DNA of 64,000 nt from Oscillospiraceae bacterium (GTDB lineage Bacteria; Bacillota; Clostridia; Oscillospirales; Oscillospiraceae), in contig SVLU01000001.1 of the NCBI GenBank assembly GCA_015067795.1, positions 55,104 through 119,103 on the forward strand. The letters are read 5' to 3'. Below the pieces are notes generated by a model that was given only the letters and a program-made list of their open reading frames with translations, made no database searches and was not told the origin of the DNA. Shown piece after piece: positions 62,486 to 64,000 of the stretch. The position numbers were made by a program, and so were the translations under genes. The number at the start of each line of letters is the position of its first letter. Positions within the stretch are counted from its first letter, which is position 1.

Positions 62486-63571
62486 ATGAAAATTCTGATT
62501 TTCACCAATCATTCCTATATGCTTTACCGATTTAGAAAGGAGCTTATTCAGGAGCTGATGAAGCATAACGATGTTGTAATCAGCACTCCTTTTGTTGGGC
62601 ATGAGGATGATTTTAAGGCGATGGGACTTCGTTGCATTAATACAGACGTGGACCGTCGAGGAATTAACCCCAAAACTGATTTAAAGCTCTTTTTCACTTA
62701 TCGAAGAATACTTAAAGAAGAATGTCCGGATCTTGTTATTACATATTCCATTAAGCCGAATATATACGCAGGTTTGGCGTGTGCTTTTGCAAAAATTCCG
62801 TACTGTGCCAATGTACAGGGATTGGGAACAGCATTCCAGCGGAGAGGTCTGGCACAGTTTGTAACGGTTCTTTACAGAACAGCACTACGCAAGGCAAAGA
62901 CTGTATTCTTTGAAAATCAGGGAAATGCTCAGGAGTTTTTGAACCGCAATATTATTGCTGCTGAAAAGATAACACTTCTCCCGGGGGCAGGAATAAATCT
63001 CAATGAGTACAAAATGATTGATTATCCCAAAAACGATGTCATTCGTTTTCTGTTTCTTGGACGCATTATGAAGGAAAAGGGAATTGACGAACTCTTTTCT
63101 GCAATACGCAGGCTGCATGACGAGCTTAACGGTAAGGTCGTTCTTGACCTTGTTGGTTTTTTTGATGATGATTACGAGTCCCGGGTCAATCAGCTCGTTG
63201 ATGACGGTATAGCGGTATTCCACGGTTTCCAGTCCGAACCGAGACCATATTATGCAAATGCGGACTGTGTTGTGCTTGCAAGCTATCATGAAGGCATGAG
63301 CAATGTTCTTCTTGAGGCCAGTGCCTGTGGGCGACCTGTTATTACAAGCGATATTTACGGCTGTCGCGAAGCTGTTGATGCTGATATCAGCGGTTATCTA
63401 TGTAAAGTGCAGGATGCTGGCAGCCTTTATCGTCAGATGCTACGCATGGCGAGATGTTCTGCAAGGGAACGAGAGGCAATGGGACGAGCTGCAAGACGAA
63501 AGATGGAACAGGAATTTGAAAAACAGTTGGTAGTTCAGAAAACTGTAAAAGCACTTTTTGCAAAATCATAA
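62486..63571 (+). CDS. Glycosyltransferase family 4
   Basis: 361 residues, GT-B fold. The N-terminal Rossmann domain opens KILIFTNHSYMLYRFRKELIQ and the C-terminal one has FLFLGRIMKEKGIDELFSAI and the donor-binding YHEGMSNVLLEASACGRPVITSD with the EGMSNVLLEA E-x7-E motif. It resembles the first transferases of capsule or protein-glycan pathways that follow a PglC/WcaJ enzyme. AGGAGACAG precedes the ATG, 14 bases after the sugar transferase. The sugar donor cannot be told from sequence. It sits between sigE and sigG, where no glycan gene is normally found. Confidence 0.88.
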   Translation: MKILIFTNHSYMLYRFRKELIQELMKHNDVVISTPFVGHEDDFKAMGLRCINTDVDRRGINPKTDLKLFFTYRRILKEECPDLVITYSIKPNIYAGLACAFAKIPYCANVQGLGTAFQRRGLAQFVTVLYRTALRKAKTVFFENQGNAQEFLNRNIIAAEKITLLPGAGINLNEYKMIDYPKNDVIRFLFLGRIMKEKGIDELFSAIRRLHDELNGKVVLDLVGFFDDDYESRVNQLVDDGIAVFHGFQSEPRPYYANADCVVLASYHEGMSNVLLEASACGRPVITSDIYGCREAVDADISGYLCKVQDAGSLYRQMLRMARCSAREREAMGRAARRKMEQEFEKQLVVQKTVKALFAKS

Positions 63572-63637
63572 AGAATTCAATATTGTATTAAATCACCTCT
63601 TCAGGGAAATACTGATTTCGATGAGGAGGTGTTTTTA

Positions 63638-64000
63638 TTGCAGAGTAAGGTAGAGATTTGCGGAGTCAACACCTCAAAGCTTAAGGTGCTGACTAACGCC
63701 GAGACGATGAACCTGCTCCGCCGTACCAAGGAGGGTGATAAATCAGCTCGTGATGAGCTTGTGAATGGAAATCTCAGACTTGTGTTATCAGTTCTGCAGA
63801 AGTTTTCCAACAGAGGTGAAAATCCTGATGACCTGTTTCAGGTTGGATGTATTGGACTTATGAAGGCAATAGATAATTTTGATTTAAACCTTGATGTAAA
63901 GTTCAGTACCTACGGTGTCCCTATGATAATAGGTGAAATTCGCAGATACCTGCGTGATAACAGCCCCATAAGGGTAAGCAGAAGTGTTCGTGACACAGCC
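63638..64000 (+). CDS. sigG: Sporulation sigma factor SigG, N-terminal part (gene cut by window edge)
   Basis: The first 121 residues. After a TTG start (63638) with GAGGAGGT seven bases upstream, the protein reads QSKVEICGVNTSKLKVL, the sigma-G-specific opening. Region 2 follows: NGNLRLVLSVLQKF, FQVGCIGLMKAIDNFDL, FSTYGVPMIIGEIRRYLRDNSPIRVSRSVRD. Sigma-G drives late forespore genes. Normally the gene follows sigE directly; here two glycan genes intervene. A sigma-F-type promoter was not identified in the 66-base gap. The rest lies outside the window. Confidence 0.93.
   Translation, partial: MQSKVEICGVNTSKLKVLTNAETMNLLRRTKEGDKSARDELVNGNLRLVLSVLQKFSNRGENPDDLFQVGCIGLMKAIDNFDLNLDVKFSTYGVPMIIGEIRRYLRDNSPIRVSRSVRDTA

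Noticed and set aside
63572..63637. Sigma-F promoter before sigG
   Set aside because: No convincing match to sigma-F -35 and -10 elements in the 66-base gap.

Overview
The window is a dense, moderately AT-rich chromosomal segment. Gene content and order point to a Gram-positive, endospore-forming Clostridia lineage, most like the Oscillospiraceae/Ruminococcaceae group of gut bacteria (inference). The reasons are: spoIIGA-sigE-sigG at the right end; the ylxM-ffh-rpsP-khpA-rimM-trmD operon; a CIRCE-controlled groESL; consensus sigma-A promoters; strong GGAGG ribosome sites; a minimal SufC/SufB-like pair; and a Hol-Tox type mini-toxin. There are no rRNA genes, CRISPR arrays, prophages or complete insertion sequences. 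Small palindromic repeats of three families lie in intergenic gaps.

Layout. 1-1540: end of ftsX and its likely partner, a secreted coiled-coil M23 peptidoglycan hydrolase. 1560-4430: an unknown gene behind a strong hairpin, then greA-lysS. 4440-5925: a likely accessory island with a Fic AMP-transferase behind a perfect palindrome and a DUF2500 membrane protein. 6040-14800: RNA and lipid housekeeping (TrmH-type methyltransferase, dprA, topA, trmFO, plsX, acpP, rnc, Elp3-like radical SAM). 14950-20030: smc, ftsY and an XTP/dITP pyrophosphatase. 20290-24560: yhbY, a fused nadD-yqeK, rsfS and leuS. 24790-26990: aminotransferase and trpS. 27170-28000: three tiny unknown genes on the minus strand. 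28060-32940: MJ0936-type phosphoesterase, a membrane-anchored XRE regulator with a DUF362-ferredoxin protein, an RlmL-like methyltransferase and a lipid kinase. 33040-36480: groESL and an orphan sugar-binding lipoprotein. 36660-39430 (minus): a nucleoside-salvage operon. 39450-39750: a compact toxin/antisense-RNA module. 39750-44680 (minus): M29 aminopeptidase, trmD, rimM, khpA, rpsP, ffh and ylxM. 44840-52080: a cyclic beta-1,2-glucan-synthase-like system split over two genes. 52120-56065: two M16 peptidase homologues, lgt and a small acidic protein. 56220-56710: five tRNAs. 56800-60200: SufC/SufB-like pair, DUF1002 secreted protein and mntP. 60310-64000: spoIIGA-sigE, then a sugar transferase with a shortened N-terminus and a glycosyltransferase wedged before sigG, which runs off the window.

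How it fits together. Most of the window is core growth machinery in co-directional, overlapping operons: translation, tRNA modification, secretion (FtsY/Ffh/YlxM, Lgt), chromosome handling and envelope work. The more distinctive parts are the toxin/antisense module, the split glucan synthase, the interruption of the sporulation sigma cluster by glycan genes, ten-to-eleven-base phased TTAA boxes upstream of the sugar-binding lipoprotein, and stable hairpins placed directly in front of several start codons (unknown gene at 1602, TrmH-type methyltransferase, rnc, rimM). All calls come from reading the sequence and from family knowledge; no database search was run.
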